Source: Dermanyssus gallinae
Lineage: Eukaryota > Arthropoda > Arachnida > Mesostigmata > Dermanyssidae
DNA: 64,000 bases
Direction of reading: 5' to 3'
NCBI GenBank assembly: GCA_003439945.1
Contig: QVRM01006037.1
Location: forward strand, 62,001 to 126,000
Shown here: positions 42,584 to 55,663 of the stretch, in pieces
Layout: every line of letters begins with the position of its first letter
Position numbering within the stretch: position 1 is the first letter of the stretch
Translations under genes and position numbers: made by a program
The notes under the pieces: model-generated
Seen by the model: the letters and a program-made list of their open reading frames with translations, nothing else
Told to the model about the DNA's origin: nothing
Databases searched by the model: none

Positions 42584-42760
42584 CGAGCCCGGTGGCGTGA
42601 TGCATTCCGCCTGCGCCTCGCGACAGGAGAAGACACATATGTAGGTGCGCGGGTTTGATCCGCACCATTGCACATTTGTATTTATGGGGGTCCGTCTATG
42701 AAGCTTTGCGAAAAGCAGTCCCGTGGACGTTAAATCTTGGCTGAGGTTCAGCCCGAAAGG
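42584..42760 (+). mobile_element. SINE1, fullest copy (tRNA-derived)
   Basis: tRNA-like head gagcccggtggcgtgatgc (A-box region) and gcgggtttgatcc (B box), body gtatttatgggggtccgtc, tail cttggctgaggttcagccc. It shares body and tail with copies at 10612, 11091 and 5985. Confidence 0.8.
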
Positions 42761-42954
42761 TACTAACTGAATTTGTGTCCATACTAGATAGTTTACTGTG
42801 TCTCCATCTCGCAGGAAGTTCCTCTTTCCCACACAAATAGCTGTGCGATATTTGCATGTTCATAATTTCCTCGGTTATTCAAAACCTGTTTTTGGGATAG
42901 GTGCTGGAGCATTTCATACCTCTATGTTTCGCATACAAATACCAGATAGTGGCA

Positions 42955-43175
42955 TTGTTATCCAACGGGGTGTCGCTGATTGATCCCTATTATTGATCGA
43001 ATTTTCTTTGAGCGATCTTGATTGAGAACATATGATAAACCATACCGCTGAAAGTCAGCGACCATGGTGCCATAAAGACTGTTGGGAAAGCCCTAGATAT
43101 CTCAACGTATCTAATTATGCTGACGCTCTAAACGTCCCTGATGCCATATAAGGTGACATATGCATTTAGGCATGT
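42955..43175 (+). mobile_element. SINE2 copy, 5' head truncated
   Basis: Starts inside the tRNA-like head (ggggtgtcgctgattgatcc), then gatcgaattttctttgagcg, gccctagatatctcaac and the tail ataaggtgacatatgcattt. Confidence 0.75.
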
Positions 43176-45029
43176 CACGCACATTTTGAATAAATCAATC
43201 AATTATAGCCTTGACAGGCTGCATGCCGGTAGTGCTTCGTTGGCTGAGACCGCAAGTGAGAACATTACTCTCTACACTGGTGATATATGCTCACGTAAGG
43301 TCGGGGGAGACCACATCCCCACTACAAATTGTCACGGGACACCTACTACACTTCCACGTACATTACCCCCAAGTGTTATTAGGTTTGGGTCGGATAGAGT
43401 AGCGGTCTGCAGCTTTTTGTCGGTATGCACCTCTTGCGTAGGTGAAAAAGTAATTGAATTTAGCAGTCTTTCCGGATAATCATCGCGTGCACTTCCGCAT
43501 AGTACTCAATCAGCTAGCTCGCTAGGCATAGCGAAAGCTTCAAGAAGCCGCCCTCAGGCAGAGTCGGATCTGACAACCTGTTGTCAAGCTGTGACATCTG
43601 TGACACACGGCCGCTCAAATGCCCTGCTACTATAATGAAGTCCGTGGTCTCACCTCTTGTTTTGATACAAGTTGACTCTTAGGAAAACCTGTCGGTCATC
43701 ATACCTTGCGTATATGCTACGTACCCAGCAAATGGGAGGTAAAGGTTTGCACTGAAACGAATGGCCTAACTAACAAAAACTATTGAGTCTGTTTCTCTTT
43801 TCGACCATAGTTCCTCGAAGGTTTACTTTTTGAGTTTACTTACAACGCAACTTGTGTGAGTTTTGGGTGCAGCTTCATGGCTACTTCCGCTTTCGGCATG
43901 CGTGTTTCATATAGAGTGGCAGCGTCTAACAGGGCTGGGATGTTGTTAACCATCTGTGTCCTACTTAACTTCACCTGAGCTTAAAGCTTTACAGATCATC
44001 TATTCAAACTACACTGGACAGTTAGTCAAGATGGCCATTGGCGTTCAAGGGCTGCGCCTGGGACAATTCTCTAAAGAGCGCACCCGATAAACAGAGAAAC
44101 CTGAAAACCCAATAGTATTTTCAAAGAATGCAAACGAATAAGAGAAATTGCTGTTCTTACGTAGTGGTAATAGTAGTAGTAATAGTGCTGACATAATTAC
44201 TTGCACATATAGGAGTCACTATATGAGGTAATATTTGTTCACGGAGCTTTTCGCTTGGCGTCTCGCTCTTACCAGCGCTGACAGGTAATTTTGTACGACA
44301 GTGACCCGTGACAGCCACAACGATGCGGTGACACTTAATCCCTGATCTTGTTACTAAGTCTGTAGAGTCCAGCTTTGGCAACAGACGCAACCGACCAGCG
44401 TTTCCGACTGTCCTCGGTCTTACTCCATCCCCAGTAGTGCTGCTCCGCCGATGTTGGCTTTTGATAGTGTGCGTATATCCACAATACTGGCGACTTATGG
44501 CTGCTCGGATGGCAATAGGTCGCAACCGTGTGAGCTGCTCTGGCGAGGCCAAAACGGAGCTACTGGGAAATATCGGCTCATTGCTCGAACCAGCATCGAT
44601 AATCCCGGATAACCCGGAAATCAATGCCGTCCACAACATCAAGGACGCATAGCATGTCCAAGCAAATAACGTTTGGTGAACGAGAGACATTCCAGATCAC
44701 ATTGCGGATTACACTATCTGTTCCTCATGCTGAAACCTTCACTACTACTGCATTATGCCCAACAATACGTTGTGGTTATCCTCTCGATGAGTAGAAACGC
44801 ATACAGACACAAGTGTTAGATGAAAAATGCAGATATGATAACCTCCATCTGATATGTATTATACATATACATATAACCCAAATGCTGTCATTGTTGTGCA
44901 CTTAGATCGATCTTAGAAAAAGAGAGTTTCCAATAACCGGACCTTGACTATTACTGCTAGGGCAATCTGAACCCGATTGAAGCGCACGCACAAATTAATT
45001 ATCCCGACGACATGGCTCCCAACAGTCGT
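43176..45029. other. Intergenic DNA, no gene assigned
   Basis: Contains a GC-richer patch (44250-44650) with overlapping open frames on both strands, the longest 177 codons on the minus strand (44690-44157). No domain, splice pattern or repeat match is recognised, and one end of that frame is just TAG/TAA repeats. Confidence 0.4.
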
Positions 45030-45121
45030 TGCTGTTGTTGTTGTTTTTGTTGTTGCTGCTGCTGTTGTTGCTGTTGTTGTTGTTTTTGTTGTTGTTGCTG
45101 CTGCTGCTGTTGTTGTTGTTT

Positions 45122-45157
<36 letters not shown>

Positions 45158-45168
45158 TTGTTGTAGTT
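45030..45168. repeat. (TTG)n/(CTG)n compound trinucleotide repeat
   Basis: About 140 bases of GTT and GCT units with TTTTTG interruptions recurring at roughly 40-50-base intervals, giving a higher-order pattern. Confidence 0.95.
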
Positions 45169-46990
<1,822 letters not shown>

Positions 46991-49030
46991 CCGGTGCCAG
47001 GGGTAATCCTAGATTCCTATGAACGCACTCTAGTAGGCTTATTGAGATCTGCGATGCTGCCGCCCCAGGAGAGAAGCGGAAGACCCTGGTTTAATGAAAG
47101 GTGCAGGGCAGCCAAGCAAGCTAGTAAGCTGACGCGAGAATATGTAAAGACCGTTCCGTTAATGAGGCCGTTGGCAGCGTTGGTTAAACGTCTGGGTAAG
47201 AAAGCGTATAAGGAGGAGAAGAAAAAGCACTGGGAAAAAATAGAGTGGGTAGCAATAAGGGAGGCTGACGAACGTCCACATACATGGCTGAAACGAAAGG
47301 GGAGAAGACAGTGTTCCGTAGAGACGGATAGGTTAGTCGAACATTTTAGGCGAATATTGACCGGGGCGGACACAACTCCGAAAGCGCCGCTAGAATACGA
47401 AGGCCCGTGGGATCAGACAACGGAAGAAGCGAGGGTTTGGATAGGGACGGAAATCTCACTTAGGGAAGTGATAGAAGCAATAGACAGAGCACCACGGGGC
47501 AAAGCGCACGGGAAAGACTTAAAAAGAAATTAACACATGAAAGATACCCTAATTCTCGCACCTTGCTGGCAAGCCTTATTCAATGAATGTTTAAACAAGG
47601 GGCAAATTCCAGAGGCCTGGAGGAAAGCGACTTTAATAGTCATTCCAAAAGGAAAGGAAGTAGAAACTGAACCAGAAGCTTGGAGGGGAATAGCAATAAA
47701 AAGCTGTCCGTATAAAATATTCTCGGGAATAATAGCTAGAAGACTGGGGTCATTCTTGGAGGAGCGGGGGGTAATACCGGAGGAGCAGCATGAATTTAGG
47801 AAAGGAAAATCAACTTACTCAGCAATTCGGGAGCTGCTAGGAGCAATCTGGGAAACGCTGTCTAGGCCAAGAAGTTATATATATGCGGTTTTTGTAGATT
47901 TAAAGGCAGCGTTTGACATAGCACCAAGGGATAAAATAGTTGAAGAGCTGGCAAAATCGGGAGTGCCGGGAGCAGTTCTGAGGTTACTTATTAATATGTT
48001 AAAGCAGAACACGGTGCAGATTGATAACGGGGTCGGTATTGCGGGAGAAGTGGCTCAAACCACAGGCGTCGCACAGGGCGATGGACTGAGCCCATTGCTG
48101 TTTTCCGTACTTTTGGGTGGACTACCAGAGTGGATAAGGGCGGGCTGGACCCAAATGTGGGCCAGAATCTTACTGTACGCTGATGATGTGGTCATCTTTG
48201 GTGGCAGCCTTTTCAGGGTGAAACAAGCCATGAATCGACTAGTTACATTCATGGATGAGAAGGGCTTAAAGGTTAACTGGGGAAAGACAGTAGCTATGAA
48301 ATTCCGAAGGGGCGGCCGTATCGCCAGGGGTAACGTAAACCAAGTCAGGGGAACAGAAATTAAATTTGTAAACAAATTTACATACCTAGGCATAACCTTG
48401 TCAATAAGCGGTAGCAGTTTTCGATTACACATCCAGGAGAGGGTCAGGAAGGCCACCATCGCAGCTGTGGCAATTGAATGGCCACATATGCTTTCAGTTC
48501 ACGCAGCAATTGCTCTTTTCGGGATACAGATAGCACCCATAGCAACATACGGCATTCCACTAATATGGGATAAGTTGGGAGTAGGCGAATTGCGTTTAAT
48601 TGATGGGGTGAGGTTTTTCTTTTTAAAGAGGGTTTTTGCGCTTTCGAATACATGCAGGAATAGAATTGTTCACGTCTTGGAGGGTGGCCCGCTGCTGACG
48701 GAAGAACTACAAAAACGATTTAATCTGAAGAAAACGTGCGCCTTTGAAGTTTATATGCGAAACTGGGAAACCAAAATTAGTGAGGTGGACATAGGTATTT
48801 ATGGAACAGCAGCAATGACGAGCACTGAATGGCGGGGTAGCGGTGTAATAGGTCGTCATCTAACGACGGCCTTTGCAGCTCACGGATTTCATCACGTTCT
48901 GTGCAACGTGGAGGGTTTTCATGAACCACAGGATGAATGTCAATGAAAACAATGCTGGAGCAAATGTGATCGATACCACGCCGCGGTATGCCCGGCGGTT
49001 AGGTCTATAGCAGAACTAGCAAAACGCTAG
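46991..49030 (+). pseudogene. LINE reverse transcriptase, frameshift and in-frame stop
   Basis: The first part (to 47533) covers the region before the RT (GRPWFNERC, KHWEKIEW). A frameshift near 47520-47535 leads to a 469-codon frame with IPKGKE, EEQHEFRKGKST, FVDLKAAFDI, GVAQGDGLSPLLF and LLYADDVVIF. A TGA at 48944 cuts the C-terminal knuckle (CWSKCDRYHAAVC), which continues in frame. The preceding (TAT)n reads as poly-Tyr only by chance. Confidence 0.88.
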
Positions 49031-49117
49031 ATTGTTGGCGTCTCGAAACATTTTGATGTAACATAAACACATTTACCCAGTTTGGGTGTTAATAAAACAA
49101 GTATTATTATTATTATA
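46991..49117 (+). mobile_element. 5'-truncated LINE, same family as 25158-28114
   Basis: Begins directly after (TTA)44 and ends with AATAAA at 49091 and a (TAT)n tail to 49117. The protein aligns with the 25-kb LINE through RT and C-terminus. No clear target duplication is seen because both flanks are TTA repeats. Confidence 0.85.
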
Positions 49118-49144
49118 GTGGGTGGGGGCAGATGATGAGGACAC

Positions 49145-51258
49145 TGGGGAAAGCCCTACAATAGTGTGATGGACAAACTGGGCAAGAGAGCTCTAACGAT
49201 CCCACCTGATCTCGTAGAAGTCATTGTGGCTCACCTTTTTCCGGTGCAGACGGAGGAAGGCAGAGACCCTATTACGGTGAATGAGGAGGATAGTCCTCCC
49301 TCCTGTAACGTTCGAGGAGGTCCAGCAAGCGGCTGAAAGGATGTCAGAGGGCACGGCTTCAGGACCCGACGGCATACCCCCGGAGGCAAATGTCTAATGA
49401 AGGAGTGCCCATCGGCCTTTAAAACGGTCGTAGACGCACTTCTAAGAGAGGGACGGTTTTCAGAAGAATGGAAGAAGGCCCGCCTGGCTCTTATCCCAAA
49501 GCCGGGGAAGAAGCCATGCTCGGCCTCAGCCTACAGGCCCATCTGTCTTCTTGACACAGTTGCCAAGGCCGTGGAGTCAATACTCGCGAGTAGACTCAAT
49601 GACGCAATCGAGGAAAAGCAAATCTCGCTCTCACAGGATCAGTACGGGTTTCGTAAAGGAAGGTCCACGCTCCAGCCCATTAGCAAGATACTCGCTAAGG
49701 CCGAAGTGGAGAGACAGAAGAGCCCCAGAGTTCGTAATCTTTGTCTCCTGATATTGCTGGATGTAAAGAATGCGTTTAACAGCGCAAATTGGAGGGTGAT
49801 TCTGAATGCGGTGGAGAAAAAGGGAGTACCAGCGTACATTCGGCGTATGATAGCGTCGTATCTGGCCAAACGAAGTGTGAGCTACGACGGCAGGGCGTGC
49901 GCGATGACTGCAGGTGTACCACAAGGCTCCGTGCTAGGACCTACGCTATGGAACTTAGCGTACGACGGCGTGCTAGAGATAAACAAGCCTCGAGGTGTTG
50001 AGTTCGTCACCTATGCCGACGACCTGGCAACCTTAGTCACCGCAAGGGATGCGGAGCTGTTGGAGGACCGAGCAAATGACGCCTTAGATGGGGTTAGCCG
50101 GTGGATGAAGTCGCACCACCTAATGCTAGCACCGGAAAAGAGCAAGGCGGTTTTGCTTATTGGCAGAAAGCACTGCCGGGAGCTGGATATCCGTGTGGAC
50201 GGTCACATGATCCAGATACACAAGCAGGTCAACTACCTGGGTGTTATGCTCGACAGAAACTTAAGCTGTACAGCCCACATTGATTATGCAACGGCCAAAA
50301 CGCATCAGGTTGCGGGCAAACTCGCCAGGCTAATGCCAAGAACAAGAGGGCCCTCGGAGAAAAAGCGCCGTCTTCTAGCATCAGTCGCTGATTCAATTCT
50401 GCTCTACGGGTCAGCAGTGTGGGGCCCCGCTGCACTGAAGACCAAGAAGAATCAGAAAAAGCTAAGGAAGGCGCAGAGAGTGCTGGCCATCAGGGTCGCC
50501 AGAGCGTACAGGACGGTGTCTACAGACGCTGTGCTGGTAATTTCCCGCATGATACCTTGGCCAAAACGGATAGAGGAGAATATCCTCTTATACCGGGACC
50601 AGACACTTAGAAAAGACGATGCAAGAATAAAGACTCTGGAAAGCTGGGAGGCTGAGTGGACTGGGGCTAAACGAGATGCACCAGGATCGTGGACGAGGTC
50701 AATAATCCCAGATCTCATCAAATGGTACCGATGCGAGTACGCGGAGACGACGTACTACCTAACCCAAGTTCTCACCGGTCATGGCAGCTTCCAGACCTAC
50801 ATGGTAAAGATTGGGGAGACTGAGGTAGACATATGTGTCTTGTGCGATGCCGGCGAGACCGACGACGTGGATCACACGCTTTTTGCATGCAGAGCTCTTG
50901 AGATCACGAGACAGACAACCCGCTCACGGCTTGACGTGCAGTGCAATACGACGAGAGACGTACTCTCAGGGATGCTCAGCTCGAAAAAAAGTTGGGAGGC
51001 GGGCTCTGATTTTGTGGAGACTGTTATGAGAGAGAAGATAAAGCTGACGGAAGAGAGGCGGCAACGCATGGAGGGCCGCCAGGCCGAAGATTGAGAGCCA
51101 GACTAGCGGCTCCCTACATGCACTGAAGTAATACCACAAGTATCCCGGTCATGTAGGTTAGGGGGTCACCAGGTTTTTAGTGGGTTTGAGAGTCCCACAC
51201 TACCCAGACCAAAGGGTGTGCGTTATGCATTTTTGTTCCTGGCCCCTGTAAAAAAAAA
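49145..51258 (+). mobile_element. R1-type LINE, 5'-truncated, 15-bp target duplication
   Basis: Flanked by AGATGATGAGGACAC at 49130-49144 and 51259-51273, with a ten-base poly(A) before the right copy. The target is not 28S rDNA. It sits about 30 bases after the end of the previous LINE. Confidence 0.9.
49240..51094 (+). pseudogene. R1-type reverse transcriptase with 5' frameshifts
   Basis: The main frame 49397-51094 (565 codons) has IPKPGKKP, YRPICLLDTVAK, QYGFRKGRST, LLDVKNAFNSA, AGVPQGSVLGPTLWN, TYADDLATLV and a C-terminal knuckle CVLCDAGETDDVDHTLFAC typical of the R1/TRAS group. Upstream, VTFEEVQQAAERMSEG and SGPDGIPPEAN lie in shifted frames, so the copy is dead. Confidence 0.9.
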
Positions 51259-51273
51259 AGATGATGAGGACAC

Positions 51274-51989
51274 AGTTATCATGGAATACGTGTCAAGTTT
51301 CTTGTAAATGCGAGTCTCCATACACTGCCTATGATGTTACGGTCACCAAGATTCCCTGCAGACTATTTACTACACTGTTCTGAAAACAATATAACTCAAT
51401 TCAAAGGGAATTTGGTGGGTTTGTCCGAGCCCTGTCCCTGGCGAGCTAGTAACCAAACAGACATTTATCGAGCTCGGAACGGAGGTTCAAGTTATTTGAC
51501 TTGGTGTCAAAAAGATGCTCCTGCAACTCCGCCTATTTGAGCTGGCGCACAACACTACTGTTGGAAGTCGACATTCGCCGTCGAGTTAAGAACACATTTT
51601 CATAACAGCCATTTAAAAAATCGAACCTGAACTCTATTAACTAGCCGTAATCAGCCGTGGCTTCCAGGGTTTAAGGAATGTAAGCAATTCATATAAATTT
51701 ACGCAGAAATGTGTACTAATTACCACACACAGAGTACCGTTAACCTGGAAAAAATTGAGGGTAAACAAACTTTGCATGACAGACGGGGTTAAGTTTTTAT
51801 TTATTTTTAAATCGAGTTTTTAGCCTAACAAACAAATAGAGACATAGACTAAGGTTTAGGAGCGTTGTCGATACAGAAATAACAGATGCCGTGGAGCACG
51901 TGGCCTTTGGAAAAGTATAGGGACTGTTGGAGAGCGAAAAAAGATGGAATGTGCATAGAGATTGAGACTGAGAAGCAACGTCTGAAGCG
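51274..51989. other. Intergenic DNA, no gene assigned
   Basis: A 69-codon + frame at 51331-51540 has no recognisable domain; otherwise nothing seen. Confidence 0.45.
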
Positions 51990-52165
51990 AAGAAGGGTTT
52001 CTAGGTAGGCATTTTACGACAGTCTCTGCAGCACACGGATTTCACCATACTCTCTGTAACCGTGAGAGTTTTCACAAGCAGAGGAATGCCAATGCATGGG
52101 GTGCGGAAATAGGTGCGACGAATGCCATCGGGAAAGACATTCAACCGTCCATTCGATAGCCGAAT
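51990..52165 (+). mobile_element. LINE 3'-end scrap of the 25-kb/47-kb family
   Basis: The frame reads FTTVSAAHGFHHTLCNRESF, matching LTTAFAAHGFHHVLCNVEGF of the 47-49 kb LINE, then shifts frame into ECQCMGCGNRCDECH, the zinc knuckle. Confidence 0.7.
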
Positions 52166-52934
52166 TGACAAAGAGCAACAAAACGATGCACCAGTTCATA
52201 TGGAGGTTTGTTATTTGGATCAATTCGATAACGACATAATTGGCGCCTGCTATTATTATTTGTATAAAGTATGAGTCTTTACAGCATAACAATACAGTAA
52301 TATTTGATGCAGTAAGCATGCACCAAGCTCGCCGACCGGTGTGAGCGAAAGGCAAACAAAGTATAACTAGACTTGCTACATTAACTCAATTGTTGTATTT
52401 AAAAATCGTCTGCAATGGTCCAACCAAGAATGTTGCACGCGCCCAGAGCTCCACGAAACTGTGACTAGTGTTATGTAAAACTATGATATATGCCACCCAA
52501 GTGCAAATAATCATTATGGTCCATAGTACTGTTCTATGGAGTTTTGGACCATCAGAGACCTAGGCCTAAAGGGTGCGTTTAGTGGGTGTGGGTCTTAGCT
52601 GCCGCAGGGCCAACATCCATCCGCTGGATGGATGTTTCCCTTTAATTTCCCTCGCAGCTAGAGAACGTAACAGTATTTAACCCTCCCCTACACAAAGTAC
52701 AACTAAAAAGTTTTCCTGATTCTAGTATTCAAGGTTGTACGTTTTTGGTATGGGTTCCTGAGTGCCAGCCCTAGACTGAGCCTCTATCTACTGATAGTAG
52801 TGACCAAGTTAAATGGACGAACCCGGTTGCAATGCTGGATGTGCAAGGCAAAAGCTCGAGCTGACGAGCTGTTGCATGTGAATCCAGTTTGTTCATCTTA
52901 CGGATAAATTAAAAACTCTGTGTTAAAAAAACCG
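52166..52934. other. Intergenic DNA with one short hairpin
   Basis: Contains an 11-bp perfect stem with 3-base loop (aacatccatcc / ggatggatgtt) at 52612-52636. No other feature is recognised. Confidence 0.5.
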
Positions 52935-53157
52935 GGGCCTAGACCAAGAACAGCAGGCGGTTTCTAACGAAGCGCCACCCACAACAGAGTACAGCCCAGT
53001 TGTCAGCACCTTCCAGACCTGTCTCGCCCTATGATAACGCGTCTGAGAGTAGATGAGCGTCAGCACAAAAATACCGCGCATTAAACATCTGGGAAGAATG
53101 GTGAAAGACTAATCGAACCTAGTAGCTGGTTTCTTCCGAAGTTTCCCTCAGGATAGC
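52935..53157 (+). pseudogene. 28S rRNA fragment (degenerate)
   Basis: 53098-53157 matches the conserved domain II segment of eukaryotic 28S rRNA (GAAAGACTAATCGAACC, TAGTAGCTGG, CCGAAGTTTCCCTCAGG). The preceding part is a weaker match (agaccaag, tctaacg). It stops abruptly after ggatagc and is far too short to be a functional rDNA unit. Confidence 0.7.
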
Positions 53158-54441
53158 AAGTGTACATTTTTAGTTTCATCCCGTAAAAAGAATGATTTGT
53201 TATTATGAGTTAGTTACTGTTATGATTAGGTATTGGGGCGTATATAGCCTCTACCTACTCTCAAACTTTTAGTGAATGTGAGTGTTCTTTCTCAATTGAA
53301 AAACGCCATTAAATAAGTATGCTTAGTGGGCCGTTTTTGGCAAGCAGAACTGGCGCTGTGTGTTGAAACAATTGTTGAGAAGAAATGCTTGATTCTACTT
53401 AGGGCCAATCTAAGGGCTTTTCCCTTCTTCCATTCTTTACCACTATCGTCATTCTCGGTTTTGCGGTTCACTCATCTGCTACGTACTTTGAAAATGTAAT
53501 GCGAATCAGGGATCTATTAAAACCAGCGATGAAAGAGTGCGACAGCCGCAGCATGCCCGGAGGACCGATGTACGCAATTGAAACATACAAAATGAGGGTG
53601 TTAACAAAGCAAATAGAAATTAAAACCAGCGAACGGTCCCAGCAGTGGATCGGTCTCCATACTGCTCAACCTGGCGTTGTTATAAGGTGCACCCAAACAG
53701 GCATATTTGTTCACATTTTATGCTAGCCAAAACATAGCGAAGCCAGAGCTTTTGGTTTTCTGAGACGTCCACTACAACAATGATGTTCGGCCTTACTAGA
53801 CTCGGCAAGAACCCGACTGTTGTCCATGAAAAATGTGTCGTCATCAAAGGAACCGTCCCTGCAATTTGAGTTGTCTTTATCCCCTACGCGAGGTCTGCCT
53901 GTCGAGTCTAATTAAGGGGCTCAGGGTCGTGTTTGCAAAGAGGACAGGGGCCCATATACGTGCTCTGCCTTAAGCATGTTTTGGGACGTAACTGAATAAC
54001 ACCTGCGTACGTGCTTGCGCAGGCCTGTGCTTGGGAGCTTTACTCCACGAATATTTGGACATTTCGTTTTAACATGAATCCGTAGCACAGGCCACCCCGC
54101 GCGACGCATTTGACCCTGCATGACTCTCGCCTACCCGCGGAAGATCTTAGGCTTTCCGGTGCCCCCCGGTGACAATAGACGCCCGGACAGTGTGACACCT
54201 GTGGTCTTCGGAAGGAGTAAGAAGCTAGAATTGAGGTGTCACTGTGATTGACTCCATCGGTTGACGTCGTCGGTACAACGATTAGGCTCGGCAACGCGTT
54301 GAGGACGCTATTCATTTTATTGGTGCCGCGCTTTGAGGGTTTGTTTGTCTGACCCTGCGTTACATGTACAATAATTAGCACACGATTTTTTGCATCCAAG
54401 CAATTGAATAAACCACCAGATTTATTTGCTATAAGTATATA
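53158..54441. other. Intergenic DNA without recognised feature
   Basis: Open frames at 53499-53726 (+) and 54040-54585 (-) lack domain similarity; the second overlaps a SINE. Nothing else seen. Confidence 0.45.
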
Positions 54442-54641
54442 CCGAGCAAGATGGCTTAGTGGCAAAGCCTTTGCCTTGCATTCGGGAGGTCTGGGTTCGA
54501 GACCCAGACCGGCCACTCTTAAATTGGTTTGCATGGTTTCCAATTTAGACAAGGTAAATGCCAGAGTGGAGTAAAACTTAGCCATGACATGAAAAATCCG
54601 TACACGGGCAATTGCCTTACGGGAAATCTAAAAAAAAAAAA
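54442..54641 (+). mobile_element. SINE3 (tRNA-Ala-like head, poly-A tail)
   Basis: The head has A box TGGCTTAGTGG, an anticodon-like arm CTTGCATTCGGGAG (TGC) and B box GGTTCGAGACC, resembling tRNA-Ala. It then has about 110 bases of body and an A12 tail. The 3' acceptor arm does not pair with the 5' end, so it is not a functional tRNA gene. Confidence 0.75.
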
Positions 54642-54653
54642 CATATCTTTAAA

Positions 54654-54689
<36 letters not shown>

Positions 54690-54692
<3 letters not shown>

Positions 54693-55140
54693 TAATTATA
54701 TAGCATTTATTAAGAATACAGATGGAGCGACAATTGTCTCCTGAGAACGTGTGCACTGGGAATATTACTCTATCTCGTATAGAGTGGGTTGGGACCACTT
54801 CACAGCAGCGTGCCGGGGACGAACGCCGCGTTCCCGCGCTGGACGTCGAGGTCGAGGCGCTGTCTCAAGAAAGCCGCAGATCTCTTGTCTCCGGTTGCGA
54901 GGTTTAGCTGCTCGCCGACTCTGTCGAGGAGGAGTTTGCGGGTGAGGTTGCCTGGGCCGCCCAAGGTCTCGAACGCTCGCGGTTGAAATTCATGTGGGTA
55001 GCCTATTGAAGCATATTTTGCGAGCTTCCTTGTCTCGGCTAGATTACCAGCGTAACCTGCTGAAGCCGCCCCGCCACCGACCATTGAAGGTGCTAGTGAG
55101 TCGGTAACTGTGGCGTCGCGCAGACAAGCATCCTGCCCCG
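54690..55140 (-). mobile_element. Fragment of RLE-type LINE (copy C)
   Basis: The reverse frame reads [44 protein letters not shown] and VQRGNAAF. These align with copy A at 39.3-39.6 kb. It has an AATAAA-containing 3' UTR near 54710, is 5'-truncated at the endonuclease motif, and lies just before the first transporter exon found. Confidence 0.82.
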
Positions 55141-55226
55141 GATATATGTATAAATAAATAGTATATATATATAAATCTATATACATGCGTGCATAATAAT
55201 TCGTGTGCACTGCTTCCTCTTGGCAG

Positions 55227-55513
55227 ATGATGATGGTGGCGAAAGCGGTCGGATAAGCACGACGTGTGGCACGACGGTGAGTCGGAAATTGCAAGCATGG
55301 GCCGAAAAGGCGCTGCACGTCCTGCATCAGCTGTCGGTGTCCCGAAAGCCGATAGCCGTCCTGGTCACGTACGTGGCCACGTTCGCTGTACAGTACACGC
55401 TTGTTCGGGCCTCAAAGGACACTGACGACGAAGGCTACGCGTACGACATCACACTCGTCGTAATGTCGGCCGAATTTCTCAAGCTAGCCATTACCAGCGT
55501 CGCCTTACTGAAG
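55227..55513 (+). CDS. Transporter exon A (TM1-TM2)
   Basis: Acceptor ctcttggcag, entered in phase 1; donor AAG|GTTTGC in phase 0. It encodes a hydrophilic N-terminal stretch, then [19 protein letters not shown] and [15 protein letters not shown], as in SLC35A proteins. The 3.8-kb intron holds (TA)n arrays, a mariner and a MITE. Confidence 0.82.
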
Positions 55514-55581
55514 GTTTGCTTTGTTGACTAAGAAACAGAAAATTTATTTATATTCATAGGGGTATAAAATTACAAAAATGG

Positions 55582-55663
<82 letters not shown>

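Noticed and set aside
44157..44690. 177-codon minus-strand open frame
   Set aside because: No domain, no splice signals, and one end consists of trinucleotide repeats; other frames are open over part of the same patch. Not strong enough to call a gene.
53499..53726. 75-codon + frame
   Set aside because: No similarity, no neighbouring exon structure, and length compatible with chance.
54466..54516. Functional tRNA-Ala gene
   Set aside because: The boxes are good but the acceptor stem does not pair, and the unit continues into a body with a poly(A) tail, which is a SINE structure.
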